Origin: Acorus gramineus
Lineage: Eukaryota > Streptophyta > Magnoliopsida > Acorales > Acoraceae
DNA: 64,000 nt
Assembly: GCA_030737835.1 (NCBI GenBank)
Contig: CM060847.1
Coordinates: 7,836,584-7,900,583 of the forward strand
Reading direction: 5' to 3'
Positions 1 through 12,153 of the stretch are shown here, piece by piece. Position 1 is the stretch's first letter. The number at the start of each line of letters is the position of its first letter. Made by a program: the position numbers and the translations under genes. Under the pieces are notes generated by a model. It did not search any database, was not told the DNA's origin, and saw only the letters and a program-made list of their open reading frames with translations.

Positions 1-26
1 TTGATTTGGTTTTGTGTGGGTCGCAG

Positions 27-3000
27 TGAAAGCGTTGAACGAGATCAAGGCCTCACTCGGATGGAGGGTCGTCTACCAATGGGTCGGCGACGACCCTTGT
101 GGAGACGGCGACCACCCTCCGTGGAGCGGTGTCACCTGCTCCCAACAAGGCGATTACAGGGTCGTCACTGAATTGTATGAATTCAACCATGTCTCTGTTT
201 TCATCCATGATTGGTTTTTAATTTGTGGATGGGCTGTTCAATTTTGTGCGTATGTTACTGAAATGCGAGAAAAATGGGACGCCTTTTGTTCATTTATAGG
301 GTTGGAAGAAAGAATGTGTGAAAAATGGAACACCTTTTTTGTTCATTGTGGATTCGAGGATGGGTTGTTCAATTTTGTGCTTTCGTGTTGAAGTTCTGAT
401 CGGTGCATTGTCAAATTTGTTCGCAGGGAGGTGTACTCGGTGTCCATCGTCGGGCCTTTCCCTGTCGCCGTTACGAATCTTCTCGATTTGACGAGACTGT
501 GAGAATCGTCTTCCATGTGATGTTAATTTTGATTTGATTGAATGGATGGGATGGTTTGTTTACTTTTGATTAATTTATCGATGCCATGTGCCAATACACA
601 TTCGGGATGTAGATATGTGGATCTTGTTCTAGAAAGAGTAGGCTTTGCTGGACGGTTTGGTTGAGATGTAGTATGTTTCCAGAGAATTTGTCGAGTTAAC
701 GTGTAATTATTGATATGCAAATTATATGACCCAAAGTTATGTTTGAAGAAACCAGTGAATAGACTTGCTGAATATCTTGTTATGATGGGGAAAATTTCAT
801 GAATGATGTATGATATTATGGTTGGGAGTGGGTAGAGTATCTGGGTGTTCAACTATCTCCACTCTTTTTTTTTACACTCTATAGATAGAAATCTATAACT
901 GCAGACTGCAGTCCCATGAATTGATTGTCAACGCTTGCCTGAGATCTTCAAGTTTCTCTGTGTAGGGATCTTCACAACAACAAATTAACCGGGGCAATCC
1001 CCCCACAGATTGGAAAGTTGAGACACCTCAGAATTCTGTATGTTTCTTTACCCATATGTGGACTTTTGATATTCTTCCGGGCTATTGTTTATATTTTTAT
1101 ATATTATTTTTTATGCTAAAACAAGTTGCTGTTCAGATAGTTATATTTTCAACATTATTGTTAGCTACTGAACTTTGATATCAATGGATGTGAATTGATT
1201 TCACTACCAGCATCATCCAGACATCCATGCCAAAAAACAGTATTTCATATATTTGGTACCAGAAACTTCGTACAAGCCTCTCCTGTAGTGTGAAATTCTC
1301 AAAGTGATACCTTGAGTCTATTTCTTTACAATACATATCCATACACCTTTGAAATAGGATGGACCAAAAGATTCGAAGATGGGGAGCTAAAATTTATATA
1401 TATATATGTGTGTATATATATTCATTTCCTAGACTTTTAATTAAAAACATTATTTTCCCATTTTACAAAGATACACATATAGGCAGGCTATATGGAATGG
1501 TAAAGGAGTCATTGATATCATTTGTTAAAAAAAAGAGTTATTCATATAGTTTTCTATATGTTTTGTGGCTCTTAGAAATCTTAGGTGGAACAAGCTACAA
1601 GATGTGATCCCTCCTGAGATCGGTGAACTGAAGAAATTGACCCACCTGTGAGTTTTCCTTTTTCTTTAAAATGTTCAATTTATCTTGTGACATTTTGATT
1701 TTTTTTAGGAAAACCATTTTGATATTTATTAATCAAAACTCTGCAGATATTTGAGTTTTAACAGTTTCAAAGGGGAAATTCCAAAGGAGCTTGCTAATCT
1801 ACCAGAACTTCGTTATCTTTACCTTCATGAGAATCGGTTGACCGGTAAAATACCTCCTGAGTTGGGGACTATTCGGAACCTCCGATACCTGTATGGACAT
1901 CTTCTGAACTATGATTCTTTTTATATAGACTAGCCAAATATTCTATGGGTTTCCTTCTGGACCTATCATCTGCTGAATCTTGTATCTATTTCCAGGGATC
2001 TAGGTAACAATCATTTGATAGGCACAATAAGGGAGCTCATTTCTAGAGAAGGCTGCTTTCCCTCTCTGCGCAATCTGTGAGTAAATGTCAATGGCATGTT
2101 TTGAGAGTTTGGGTATTTTCTGGCAGTTATGCATGAGCTTTGAACTGCCTACATGCATGATATCAGTAGTGCAATATTTCATATTACTCCTTGATGAAAC
2201 TGTTCAATGGGTAAACTTGTGAGAAAGCCTCAATTTGCCACATTTTTGCAATTCAACAATAATCGTTATCATGGTATATTGTATACGCTCCATTTTTTCT
2301 GCTGGCCATTTTCCACATTTTGCCACTTCAAGAATAATTTTTATTATGATATATTGTGTACTCTCCCTTTTTTCTATTGAATAATTGTGGTGGGAACACC
2401 TTATTGAGTACCTCTTTAATCTTTTTCTGACAATCTCTAATGTATTTCATCCACCAGAAGTTTGTTAATCGTTTTGGGGGCATGCAGATCTGATATTGTT
2501 AAATTCTGCCATTCAGGTACTTGAATAATAATCAATTGTCTGGAGGAATACCTGCACAGCTTGCCAATTTGACAAATTTGGAAATATTGTAAGTTGTAAT
2601 TGAAATTTGCTTTATATGTACTGTCTTATATTTTTTTTTGTGGCTTTCAATTTTTTTTTTTTTCTTGATATTACAGATATCTATCACACAACAAGATGTC
2701 AGGAGCAATACCTTCAGATCTTGCCCGTATTCCAAAATTGACTTATCTGTAAGTGTTACTCATTGTATATTCTTTCTAGATTAAAAGGAATCTAGTTGTA
2801 GCTTGCCAGTGATGGAGTAAATAAGTGGAAGTCATTTACAATAAAAGATGATCACTTATTGTGATTATTCTGATATATAATTCTAATTGTCTGCATACTA
2901 TAATGACATGGAAAAATAATTTGAATGGACAAAAAAACATATAATATATAAGCCATGTAATGGTAGATGTTGCTCTTTGGAATTGCTTCTGTAACTATAC

Positions 3001-3774
3001 TGTGCTGTTTAATCTTAATTAAAAACTGGGTAGAGGTGGAAAAATAGATAATCATATACGCCAGTATTTGAAGAGTGACTCAGACCAACTAGAAAACCTC
3101 AAAGTCTGAGATGTGGTGTAAAGATCTAGATAAGCATGCATGCTATTGTCTTGTGTTGCATATTTTGGTTTATGTGTTATGCTCATATTGCTTCATATGG
3201 TTACAGGTATTTGGATCACAACTTCTTTACAGGAGGGATAGCAGATGCCTTTTACAAACACCCTTTTTTGAAAGAATTGTGAGTTATAATTTTGGCTTCT
3301 GTGCTACCACTAAAACTAGCACCCTGCTTTTGTGTGTCCGAACCTATGATGCTTCAATGTGTGTGTATATATATATATATAAAGGTTATATAATGCGGCT
3401 ACCTGAATATTTTGAAAGACAATAATAAAAATGCTATATACATGAATTGACCTATAATTATACAGTTGACTATATGTCACATTCAGGTTTTCAACATTGC
3501 CTCTGACGAAGGACATACTCTGTTTTAATGATATCATCGGGGATTTTGTGCATTTTTTTTCTTAATAATGGGAGTTTCTTGAAGTAAAGGGAAAACCGAG
3601 AGTCAATCATTTTATAATGAATAAAATTAAGGTTTTGCTTGTACACTTACTCATGTACTCATTGTTATATTTTCTGTGAACTTCAGGTACATTGAGCGCA
3701 ATCAATTTCGTCCGAGTGTGAAGCCTAAAGGCACACACAAGGTTCTTGAAGTGTTTGATGCTGAGTTGTTTTAG
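27..3774 (+). CDS. Extracellular leucine-rich repeat family protein, 5' end outside window
   Basis: Ten exons are visible: 27-174, 427-498, 966-1037, 1576-1647, 1747-1890, 1996-2076, 2517-2588, 2677-2748, 3207-3278 and 3687-3774, ending in TAG. They encode about 296 residues. The first visible exon follows an acceptor AG, so the exon with the start codon and presumably the signal peptide lies upstream of base 1. The protein opens with the plant LRR N-terminal cap (motifs VGDDPCGDGD and WSGVTC), then about ten LRRs of the LxxLxLxxNxLxGxIPxxL type (for example DLHNNKLTGAIPP), and ends with a short tail after KPKGTHKVLEVFDAELF. There is no transmembrane or kinase segment, so it looks like a secreted LRR-only protein, probably apoplastic and involved in protein-protein recognition. 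All internal introns are in phase 2 within a Leu codon. The family is clear; ligand and biological role are unknown. Confidence 0.88.
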
Positions 3775-6466
3775 TTTGTGTTAATCTTAAAATTTCTTTT
3801 ATTCAAATAGGCATTGTTTACTTTGCCAATAGAGCTAAGGCCTACTTGTAACATCAAGAATGCTACTGAAATGGGCTGATGAGCATAGAGCTTGTCTACT
3901 TTACTGTGAGTTATGTTGCTCTCTTAAGGGATAAATTTGTAAAAAATACCTCTACCACTAACATTTTAGAGTTTCTGCTTTATAAACTTTTATTTTTCCT
4001 TCTGAATGAACAGGCAACTCCTGTTGCAGTTGAGTTTGGTATCAGTGCTGATCAACAAACTAAATTTAGGGTTTATAAAGTAGCCTCGGGCGAACTAATC
4101 ATGCTGAGAAATCCATTTTTGGTATTCTAAGTTTATGGTACTATGATAATGTTTACACAGATTCTTCTTCATGACCACAAAGGTTTGAAGAAGCCTTTAG
4201 CTATATTCCACCAACTTTTCCACTGTTTGGTTTGTTTCACTCAGTGACTTGTTTACTAATCTCTCACTCCATGCAGTTTCAGAAGGATTTTGTGTTTTTG
4301 AGGGGCATCAAAGTATTTGAGAACATCTTCAGATCCTTTGAGTGCCTCTGGCGGAAATTCTGTGTAGAAACTTCACTTTACATTGACTTATTTATATCCA
4401 GTAAAGAGCAAAAATAAAACTAAGCAAAACCTTCCTTCCGAGGTAACATTTGGAAATAGGTTTGGACATAAAAATCATATTTAATCCAAATTGTTTTCAA
4501 ATGTTTTAGCAGTCTCAGCTTTTGACAAAAGATAAACAATTTTTAATAATAAACAATAGCTTTTCAGAAATCTAAACAAAAGTGTGTTTCTTAAAAAATT
4601 GTTTTCGAAAACTGTTTTTAGAGAAAAGTCCCCTGTCAAATTCATTTCCAAATGAGCCACCACTTCCACTTTGTTCCGCAAATAAACAAAGGTGTAAGAA
4701 AAGCATATGCTTATTCTCAAAAATGGTTTTGTTTAGCATGAGTAAACTGTAACAGTTATACAAAATATTTGTTTAGCATGCATAGACTGTAATAGTAAAA
4801 CTTTGATGAGTTAGAATAAACATGTTACCTATATTATTTTGGCTTATTATCCAAAATTATAACTATACTCTAAATTCTTCTCTTAAAAAAAGATAAAAAT
4901 ATATACATATCAAGAAAAAAAATAGCAACAAACAGAAAATCATCTAATTCCTTTTTATTCTTACATATATAACTATTTTATCTGTGACCCAAATGGGGTG
5001 TAAAATTATAAAAATTTATGACTATTTATTTCGAATAAAGATATAGCCCCCCCCCTCCCCCGTCCTTGGGAGCATATCGTAGTAAATGTATTCTTATGAA
5101 TGTGTACACATATCTCTAATGGAGCTAAAAATATAATTAAATATGGTGCTGAGACTATCTTACCCATTCGAATAGAAAAAAGAAGAAGAGCCTATTTTCA
5201 AAGTCATGTTGGATAGGTGTCAACCAAAACAGACAAATTTTTCATAACCATGTCCACTGGAAAAATCTGCTCTAAAAACTGCCCAACCAAACCATGTATG
5301 GCCTTGCTTTAAATGATGTTATATGATTCCCAAAAAAATGCATTGATCAAGCAAAGCATCACATTATTCTGAGCTTAAGCATCTCTCAAGAATGAGATTA
5401 ATATAAAAAATCAATACAAAGTTTGACAACAGAATCACCTACCTTTTCTCAACTTGGTCCACACCAGTACACACTTTTAAAAAAAATGCTTATGGGGGGC
5501 ATCACCTGCTCTTTTATCAACACAGATCAGCAGATGAAAACCGCGTAGACATTAATGTAATGCAATAAGACTCCATTTTATATATTGAAAAAAAATAATG
5601 CCTTGGCGTGTGCCTTGAATAGAATTTAATAAAAGTGTTTTTTTTACAGTTTGTGAACTTTGAATATCCTTGCTGTAATACATAACATATTATTTCTTCG
5701 ACAAAGGTTTTAGTCAAAAGATGGGTGCTTTCATCATATGAGATTTAGCTCACTTTGATGCTTCATGGAAGGTTCATTGGAGACTATCAACTGTAGATGA
5801 AAAGGAAAACACACACATATTATGTTATCATCAAACGAATACTTATAATAAGCAATCATGGGTTTACATTTCACTGATGATGTATATGTGCGTATAAATT
5901 TTTTTTATAAGTGAGTTTATATACAAATTAATTATTGAAATATATATTTTATATTTTCTGAGCCCTTGTTTGGGTAATGAGATAAGCTATTCTTGAATAG
6001 ATAACTAATCAAGCATAGATAATGAATAAGTTATTTTCTTTTTTGCTATGTTTTTAATTATTCTCATTGGAAAACATAATAATGAAGTTTTTATTGTGTA
6101 GCTGACCATGGATAAATTTTGATAAAAAGATAAAAAGAAAATATTAATTTATAAGAGCCTCATAATTTATGAGAGGTGATGATTGATGACATATGATTTA
6201 ATATGTGGCGCCCTTTATACCAATGGAATAGAATAAGTGTAATAACTCAAATTCAATGAAGAGTCTTATTCATCCATATTCTCCATCTATACTGTTCAAA
6301 CAAGGGCTGAAGGTAAGTGAACCAGCACGTATGACTATGACTGTCCCTAAAATTTTCTTATAAATAATGGAGGATACCCGTATGTACGTGGGCCATTTGG
6401 AGAGCGAGGAACGAGAATATATATCTTCAAGGATTCGAGGTTCTACTTTGAAAATCTTTAGGAAAT
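3775..6466. other. Intergenic region after the LRR gene
   Basis: The first few hundred bases are probably the 3' UTR of the LRR gene. The rest is AT-rich with no reading frame I recognise. A C-rich tract lies at 5048-5061. The stretch at about 5960-6240 resembles one at 23230-23540 and is probably a degenerate MITE. Confidence 0.5.
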
Positions 6467-6799
6467 GATTCGTCAATCAATCATCGACTCGGGAACATGT
6501 CTAAGGGGAGCATCACAGATCATAGTGAAGGAAGGTCATCTCCTTATTTCGGGTTAACACATTGTCCTTAGACAAATGATTCGTCAATCAATCATCGACT
6601 AAGAAACATGTCTAAGGGGAGCATCACAGATCATAGTGAAGGAAGGTCATCTCCTTATTTCGGGTTAGCACATCGTCCTTGGAGCCAGGATTCGTCAATC
6701 AATCATCGACTCGGGAACATGTCTAAGGGGAGCATCAGAAATCATAGTGAAGGAAGGTCATCTCCTTATTTCGGGTTAACACATTGTCCTTAGAGCCGG
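6467..6799. repeat. Tandem repeat, three copies of a 111 bp unit
   Basis: Copies begin at 6467, 6578 and 6689 with the shared start GATTCGTCAATCAATCATCG, giving a period of exactly 111 bp. Copies differ by only a few substitutions, for example CTCGGGAACATG against CTAAGAAACATG. Because 111 is a multiple of three, open frames run through it, but the translated product resembles no family I know. Confidence 0.9.
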
Positions 6800-7784
6800 A
6801 GAGGTGTGTTTGTAGAAACCTTTTCCACGTCAACTTTTTTAATTCTTTTGTGTAACCATATCTTTGTTTTATCTTGTTTTTCAATTTTTATGTTTTTCTA
6901 TTTCTCATCACCCCATTTAAACAATGTCTATTTTGATTTTATTGGAATGGATACAGGTCGACAATTTCACTCAAAAAATGGGGGAGGATTAAATATGTGG
7001 AAGAGAGGAGCCTCCCCCCACATGGACTTTGCCTCTCCATGCCCCAACTTCCTTCAAAAATCAAATCCTTTCATGTACTACTTTTGGCTCATCCTCCTTC
7101 AACCCCACAGACTCCCTTACATATATAAATAAATACTATTGTGATTACTTAAATAAGCTTCACTGGTGCATCCACATGCATGCTTTGTGTTTTGAATCCT
7201 AGGCTGCTTTAAGTTTATTTTGGTATGGATTTGATGCATCGTTCCACGTTAACGTGGCATTGATTAAGAGTTAATAGAATGGATCCAAATTAATGTTTTA
7301 TGTTTCCAGTGGTACGGGGGAATATTTTGATGTTTATGCCCCATAAATTAAAATTTGTGTACATCAGGTGTGCATGAGTCAGCTGTAAATTATTATTAGA
7401 GAAATGTACTATGAAAATGTTGGCCGTTAATAGCCATGAAAGGGCTACCAAGTGACCATTGTGTATACATATTAATTAGTATGTATGTTGTGTTGTGTTT
7501 AATTTATATGATTTTGTATTGTGACAATCTTATAGTTGTTTAATTAATTAATACTTACAAGTGAAATGATTTCTTGGATCTTTGAAATGCCCATTTTTTT
7601 AACCTGTCATCGAGTTCTACAAGACAAACACTTCGATGATCAAATAAAAAAAAAGATTCTTTAAAATAATCGAAACTATATTTATGCTATTTTTATATAG
7701 ACAATTGTATTTTTTAGATACTCTTGCTTTGTTGATTGTTGTGCATTGCACAAAGGTTCAAAATAAATCCGAATTCATATATGC
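6800..7784. other. Intergenic, nothing recognised
   Basis: AT-rich DNA without a supported gene. A short open frame at 6806-7132 is hydrophobic and low in complexity and has no family signature. Confidence 0.5.
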
Positions 7785-7787
7785 TAA

Positions 7788-8026
7788 GGGCGTGTTTGGT
7801 TGCGTAATTTACGCGATTGGACAACGTTTGCGATTGTAGAAAGCTGCGTTTGTAATCGTACAATTAAACAGTTTTACTGTAGCAATTTACTGACATAGAT
7901 TTCAAGTAAATAATGTTCAAAAGATGTGATTTTAAAAAGCTGAAGAGGGTGAGTTTCGTGCAGAATCAGTTTTAAAACTCAGATACCTGCAGAATTAGTT
8001 TTGCAATCGTGCAACGAAACGCACCC
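7788..8026. mobile_element. Tourist-like MITE (PIF/Harbinger type), 239 bp
   Basis: The ends are imperfect inverted repeats: GGGCGTGTTTGGTTGCG on the left, and GCAACGAAACGCACCC on the right, whose complement is GGGTGCGTTTCGTTGC. A 3 bp TAA flanks the element at 7785-7787 and 8027-8029, as expected for the TAA/TWA target preference of PIF/Harbinger MITEs. It has no coding capacity. Confidence 0.75.
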
Positions 8027-8029
8027 TAA

Positions 8030-8593
8030 GTCATTAATACAACAATGGTACTTCTAGCAACGATCATTCAATTCTTAAGCATGATTGAAATGGTCTAATT
8101 TTTTTAAATTTGGCTTCTGAAATTCAAAACATTTTTTAATATAACAAAAAAAAAAAAACAAAAGTCTCGTAATGCTCTGTTGTTCACAACATGCAACAAT
8201 GTACGTAATCTCTGACTTTCATATGTACAAATTCAGCTAATCAGTTAATACTCAAATGGGCATGCAAGGAAAAACTGTCCTAGCTATCAAAACTATAAGT
8301 AATGCAGAATTTCGTGTCTTATAAATCAAGCAACATTTAATTATAATCAACGTGTTTTGACCCAAATTAATGACTTGTTCAACCGCCTAAACACCATATA
8401 TTAATACTTCATTAAATTCTAGGCAAGAATTAATCATACATCAGGGTGAGCTTTCATGGGAAAAAAAAAAAAGAGAGGAGAAAAATAATTAATAGAGGGC
8501 CAAAATAAAAAATGAATCTCAACAACCCAAATATCCTCAATAGATATCATGTGGCGAGCTGCCAAAGTTTGAAGACGTCGCTTCCACGCATGT
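8030..8593. other. Intergenic, nothing recognised
   Basis: AT-rich spacer between two transposable elements. Homopolymer A tracts occur at about 8145-8160 and 8461-8472. I see no gene. Confidence 0.5.
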
Positions 8594-8602
8594 TATAATA
8601 TA

Positions 8603-9405
8603 GGATAATTAGCACTTAACTCTACAAAAATAAAAATTCGTAAAAATAGCCCCGCTCATCAAATATTTGTAAAATCTAGCCCCGTTGACAAAGTCAGCGC
8701 TGACCTTTTTTTAAAAAAACTTTTATAGTGGAGACGGATTATATATAATCAGTCTCCGGTACAAATTTTCAGAGCTCCTATGAAAACACTGGAGACCGAT
8801 TATATATAATCAGTCTCCATTGTATTTCTACCTTAAATTTTTTTTTTTTTTTTTGTTATATAAATTGATGGTTTTCTCAAACACAGATATGAAAATCTTG
8901 CTCGAACACACATATAAGAAACAACTTAAATGAAATAAAACTTAAGTCTCATAAATACAATCACTCCACCCCTGTTCACTATGTCATGAGATATACATGT
9001 TTAATTTGGATGGCATCAGGATATACCATATGATGTAGATGTCAAAGTTAAAAAGAAATGATTTATGAAAATATTTGGATGATTGTATTTATGAGACTTA
9101 ACAGATGTTTATTATCTATGCATTTTCATATTTGCGTTTTAGAAAATCACTCATTTATATAACAAAAAAAAAAAAAAAAACATTAAGATAGAAATGCACT
9201 GGAGACTGATTATATATAATCTGTTTTCAGTGTTCTGAAAATTTGTACTGGAGACTGATTATATATAATCCGTCTCCAGTACAAAAACTTAAAAAAAAAA
9301 GACCAGTGCTGACTGGATCAACGAGACTAGTTTTTGTAAATATTAGATGGGCGGAGCTATTTTTGCCTATATTCATTTTAAGGGGGTTAAAAGTACAAAT
9401 TACCC
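8603..9405. mobile_element. Non-autonomous Mutator-type fold-back element, 803 bp
   Basis: The two halves are inverted copies of each other around about 9004. The left end GGATAATTAGCACTTAACTC matches the complement of the right end, GGGTAATTTGTACTTTTAAC. A perfect 9 bp duplication, TATAATATA, flanks it at 8594-8602 and 9406-9414. Nine bp is the usual Mutator-like target duplication, and long inverted ends fit a MULE-derived MITE. Each arm holds two copies of a 28 bp palindromic motif (GGAGAC, then GATTATATATAATC, then GTCTCC) at 8730, 8791, 9201 and 9250. No transposase is encoded. Confidence 0.85.
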
Positions 9406-9414
9406 TATAATATA

Positions 9415-11200
9415 TTGGTATTATTTAAAATACCTAATGTATGTGACTAGCTGTACAAAGAGCATCCCCATGAAAAACTAATAACTAAATAAAAAAAAAA
9501 AAACCCATTGAAGCACATATCACATCGAATATCATATAATAATTCAAAATCTTTATAATGTCACCATCGAAATGAGGAATCTCGCCTGAGCTTTGTCTCT
9601 GAAAATAAATTATAGATAAGGTGTTGAGTGGGGCAGGGTCCTCAAAATCAGGCGAAGGGCAGTGTGAACTGATCGAGGGATAAGGTTTGATTTGACCTTT
9701 TTTTTCATTTACTTTTACCATGTTTGGGGATGTGCTGTAAAGAGATTGATAACTATTTAATAAAAGAATATATTATTTTTCATTAAAATGAAGATCTAAG
9801 AAACTCAATCCCTGTACAAATTGCGAGACGTTACGTATTTTTATGATAGTTGTGAGAATGCTAATTGATATATTTTTTTAAATGACATTAATGCATTTTT
9901 ATCTATTGACACGTAAACTCTTTTATGTACGGTTTTCAAGCGTTGTGATTTTTTTTTTAACATAATGCTCATCGATTGAAATTCATACTTTAATTAAAAA
10001 TAAGTTATGTATTAACAGGGACTGCATCACATATAATGTGGTGAGGTCAATTGACTCCATCACATTAAAAAAAAATCAAACTTCTACTATCACAATTTCA
10101 AACCATGCAAACTCAACTCACCAACCCATCAGTTGACTTCGTACGACCCAATTTTATATTTAAAATCCCAAATTATATATTAAAAATCATTCATCTAATT
10201 TCTTTGATGACTTATGTTTTATTAATATAAGTTATTCTATTTTTAAAAGAAAAATTTATATTTTTTATAAATACATGATAAAAATAGAATTTTTTAAAAT
10301 TTTATAAACTTTATTTTATTTAAATAACTTCATCTACAAAAATTCATGAAGGGGCCCACTATGTATTAAAATAAATTATAGATCCAATAAATATATTCAT
10401 AAAAAAAATATTCCTCACTAAACTACCAATAATAAAGTACCCACAGTGCAAATAAGGTTTGCAAAAAGCTTGAATTAAAATTTCAAGTAATTTAACTTTT
10501 TTCGCCTTTAAAATTTGTGTATGCCAAAGCTTCAAATCTAAACGGTTCTTATATTCGATCTAATTTAAATAAAATCATTAGAAAATTCATCAATAATCAA
10601 TCACTTTTTTAATAAATCACACAGATAGTACACACACACACTCAGAAAGAGAAAAAAAAAGAAAAGAAAAAAAAAGAGTGGCTGTGCTACTGTACATATG
10701 ATTGTTTTCTTCTGAAAAAGTTGATGTTTACATATGCATGAACCCCAACCGTTTCACTTTCATATGATATATATATATAGATTTCTTTATTATTGCGTAA
10801 CGAGGAACCCAAATATATCAAATAATACATAGACACGAGTCATTTACGCGTTTTTAGATAAAAGAGTGACAGATCTAGAGAGAGCCATGCGAGCCAGTGC
10901 AGCTCCAGCTAATCCACTGTCACTTTCTCACACAATCTCTCTCTCTCTATATCTTCACATCCACGAAGTTGCCTAACCAGAATCCAATGTCCCCACCCAC
11001 CCCCACCTTCATATGCTGATGTGAACCTGCGTAAGCTTTATAGTGTACTGATCACTCATACAAACAAAGTCTAACTCATATTTGACACATTTCACATCTA
11101 GAACTCATTTTTCCATCAAAAAAACACTTTGACCCGTTTGTTGAATATGGTTTCATTTACAATGGGCAAACACAAAAACAAAAAAACAAAAAAAAAAAAC
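9415..11200. other. Intergenic and upstream region of the ERF gene
   Basis: AT-rich with no supported gene. The last 500 bp before the ERF gene contain CA and CT runs (10631-10642, 10937-10950) and A-rich tracts, typical of a plant promoter region. No specific transcription-factor site can be assigned. Confidence 0.5.
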
Positions 11201-11217
11201 ACTCCCTCATCTCCATC

Positions 11218-11225
11218 TATAAATA
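11218..11225 (+). promoter_or_regulatory. Candidate TATA box of the ERF gene
   Basis: TATAAATA lies 62 bp upstream of the ATG in a CT/CA-rich context, a normal core-promoter position in plants. It would give a leader of about 30-35 nt. Confidence 0.6.
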
Positions 11226-11286
11226 AACACATACACCTCACTTTCATTCTCTCACTCAACATTACATCATCCTCATTCATCCAACA

Positions 11287-11883
11287 ATGGTGAAGACCAA
11301 CACCACTTCAACCACCACCCCCACCAACAACAACAACCACCCAATGAAGATCAACATGAACAAGAAGAAGCACTTCAAGGGGGTGCGCATGAGGAGCTGG
11401 GGGTCATGGGTCTCGGAGATCCGGGCCCCAAACCAGAAGACACGAATCTGGCTCGGCTCCTACTCGACCCCTGAAGCCGCCGCCCGCGCCTACGACGCCG
11501 CCCTCCTCTGTCTCAAAGGCTCCTCCGCCAACCTCAACTTCCCTTTCGAAGCTCCCATGCATAACCACTACGACGACCACCCAAACATGTCTCCAAAGTC
11601 CATACAACGTGTCGCCGCCGCCGCCGCCGCCAATGCACCGTCGACAACCCCAGTGTCGACTCCGCCGCCGCCGCCCACGATGAGTGGGTCTCATTCCGCT
11701 TCGTCTCCGTCGTCGTCTGATGAAGAGGAGGAGAACGTCGTGTTCATGCAGTCGATGGTGGAGATTCTCGACCCTTGGATCGAGGACTTTGATCAGATGG
11801 TGGGGGTTTTTGGCCCGTCGGTGGTGGAGGAGGAGTATCGGATGGAGGGTGATGAGGGTGATTTCAAGCTGTGGAGCTTTTGA
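11287..11883 (+). CDS. AP2/ERF transcription factor, ERF012/ERF014-like
   Basis: An intronless 198-residue protein. One AP2 domain spans about residues 30-87, with the motifs [35 protein letters not shown] and ANLNFP. The [21 protein letters not shown] signature is that of the ERF012-ERF014 members of the DREB-type group II. The AP2 fold binds GC-rich DRE/GCC-type elements in the nucleus. The N-terminus is Thr/Asn-rich. The C-terminal half has an Ala run, a Pro run, a Ser-rich stretch, then an acidic EEEE segment and the end DFKLWSF, which may be the activation region. The start ATG has a purine at -3 (CAACAATGG) and a TATA box sits 62 bp upstream. The gene is followed, across a LINE insertion, by the YbaK gene at 16692. 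Long antisense open frames over it are caused by GC-rich codon use and are not genes. Confidence 0.92.
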   Translation: MVKTNTTSTTTPTNNNNHPMKINMNKKKHFKGVRMRSWGSWVSEIRAPNQKTRIWLGSYSTPEAAARAYDAALLCLKGSSANLNFPFEAPMHNHYDDHPNMSPKSIQRVAAAAAANAPSTTPVSTPPPPPTMSGSHSASSPSSSDEEEENVVFMQSMVEILDPWIEDFDQMVGVFGPSVVEEEYRMEGDEGDFKLWSF

Positions 11884-12065
11884 TGGGTGCATGGGAGAGT
11901 GACTGCTTTTTTATTTGTTTTTATTCACATTGGGTGTTTTTTTTTTATTTTTTAAAGCTGACTGGATTAATTTATTCTTTTGTAACGTAGAAGAAGATTA
12001 TTAGAGCATATATAGTTTGTTGCTTTAATGGGAGCTACCTGGGTTTTTTTGGGTCGTTCTACATT

Positions 12066-12153
12066 CTTTCATATGAATTGTATTATTTGCATGTTATTAA
12101 GTTTTTTTTCTTTCATATGAATTGTATTCTTTGCATGTTATTAAGTTTTTTTT
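12066..12153. repeat. Tandem duplication, 2 x 44 bp, downstream of the ERF gene
   Basis: Two near-identical 44 bp units share CATATGAATTGTAT (starting at 12070 and 12114) and TTTGCATGTTATTAAG. They lie in the probable 3' UTR or just after it. Confidence 0.8.

Noticed and set aside
6467..6799. Possible CRISPR-like or satellite array
   Set aside because: Direct 111 bp copies without unique spacers, in a plant nuclear genome; it is a simple tandem repeat.
11404..11902. Antisense and shifted open frames over the ERF gene
   Set aside because: They are shadows of GC-rich coding sequence; the sense frame has a complete AP2 domain.
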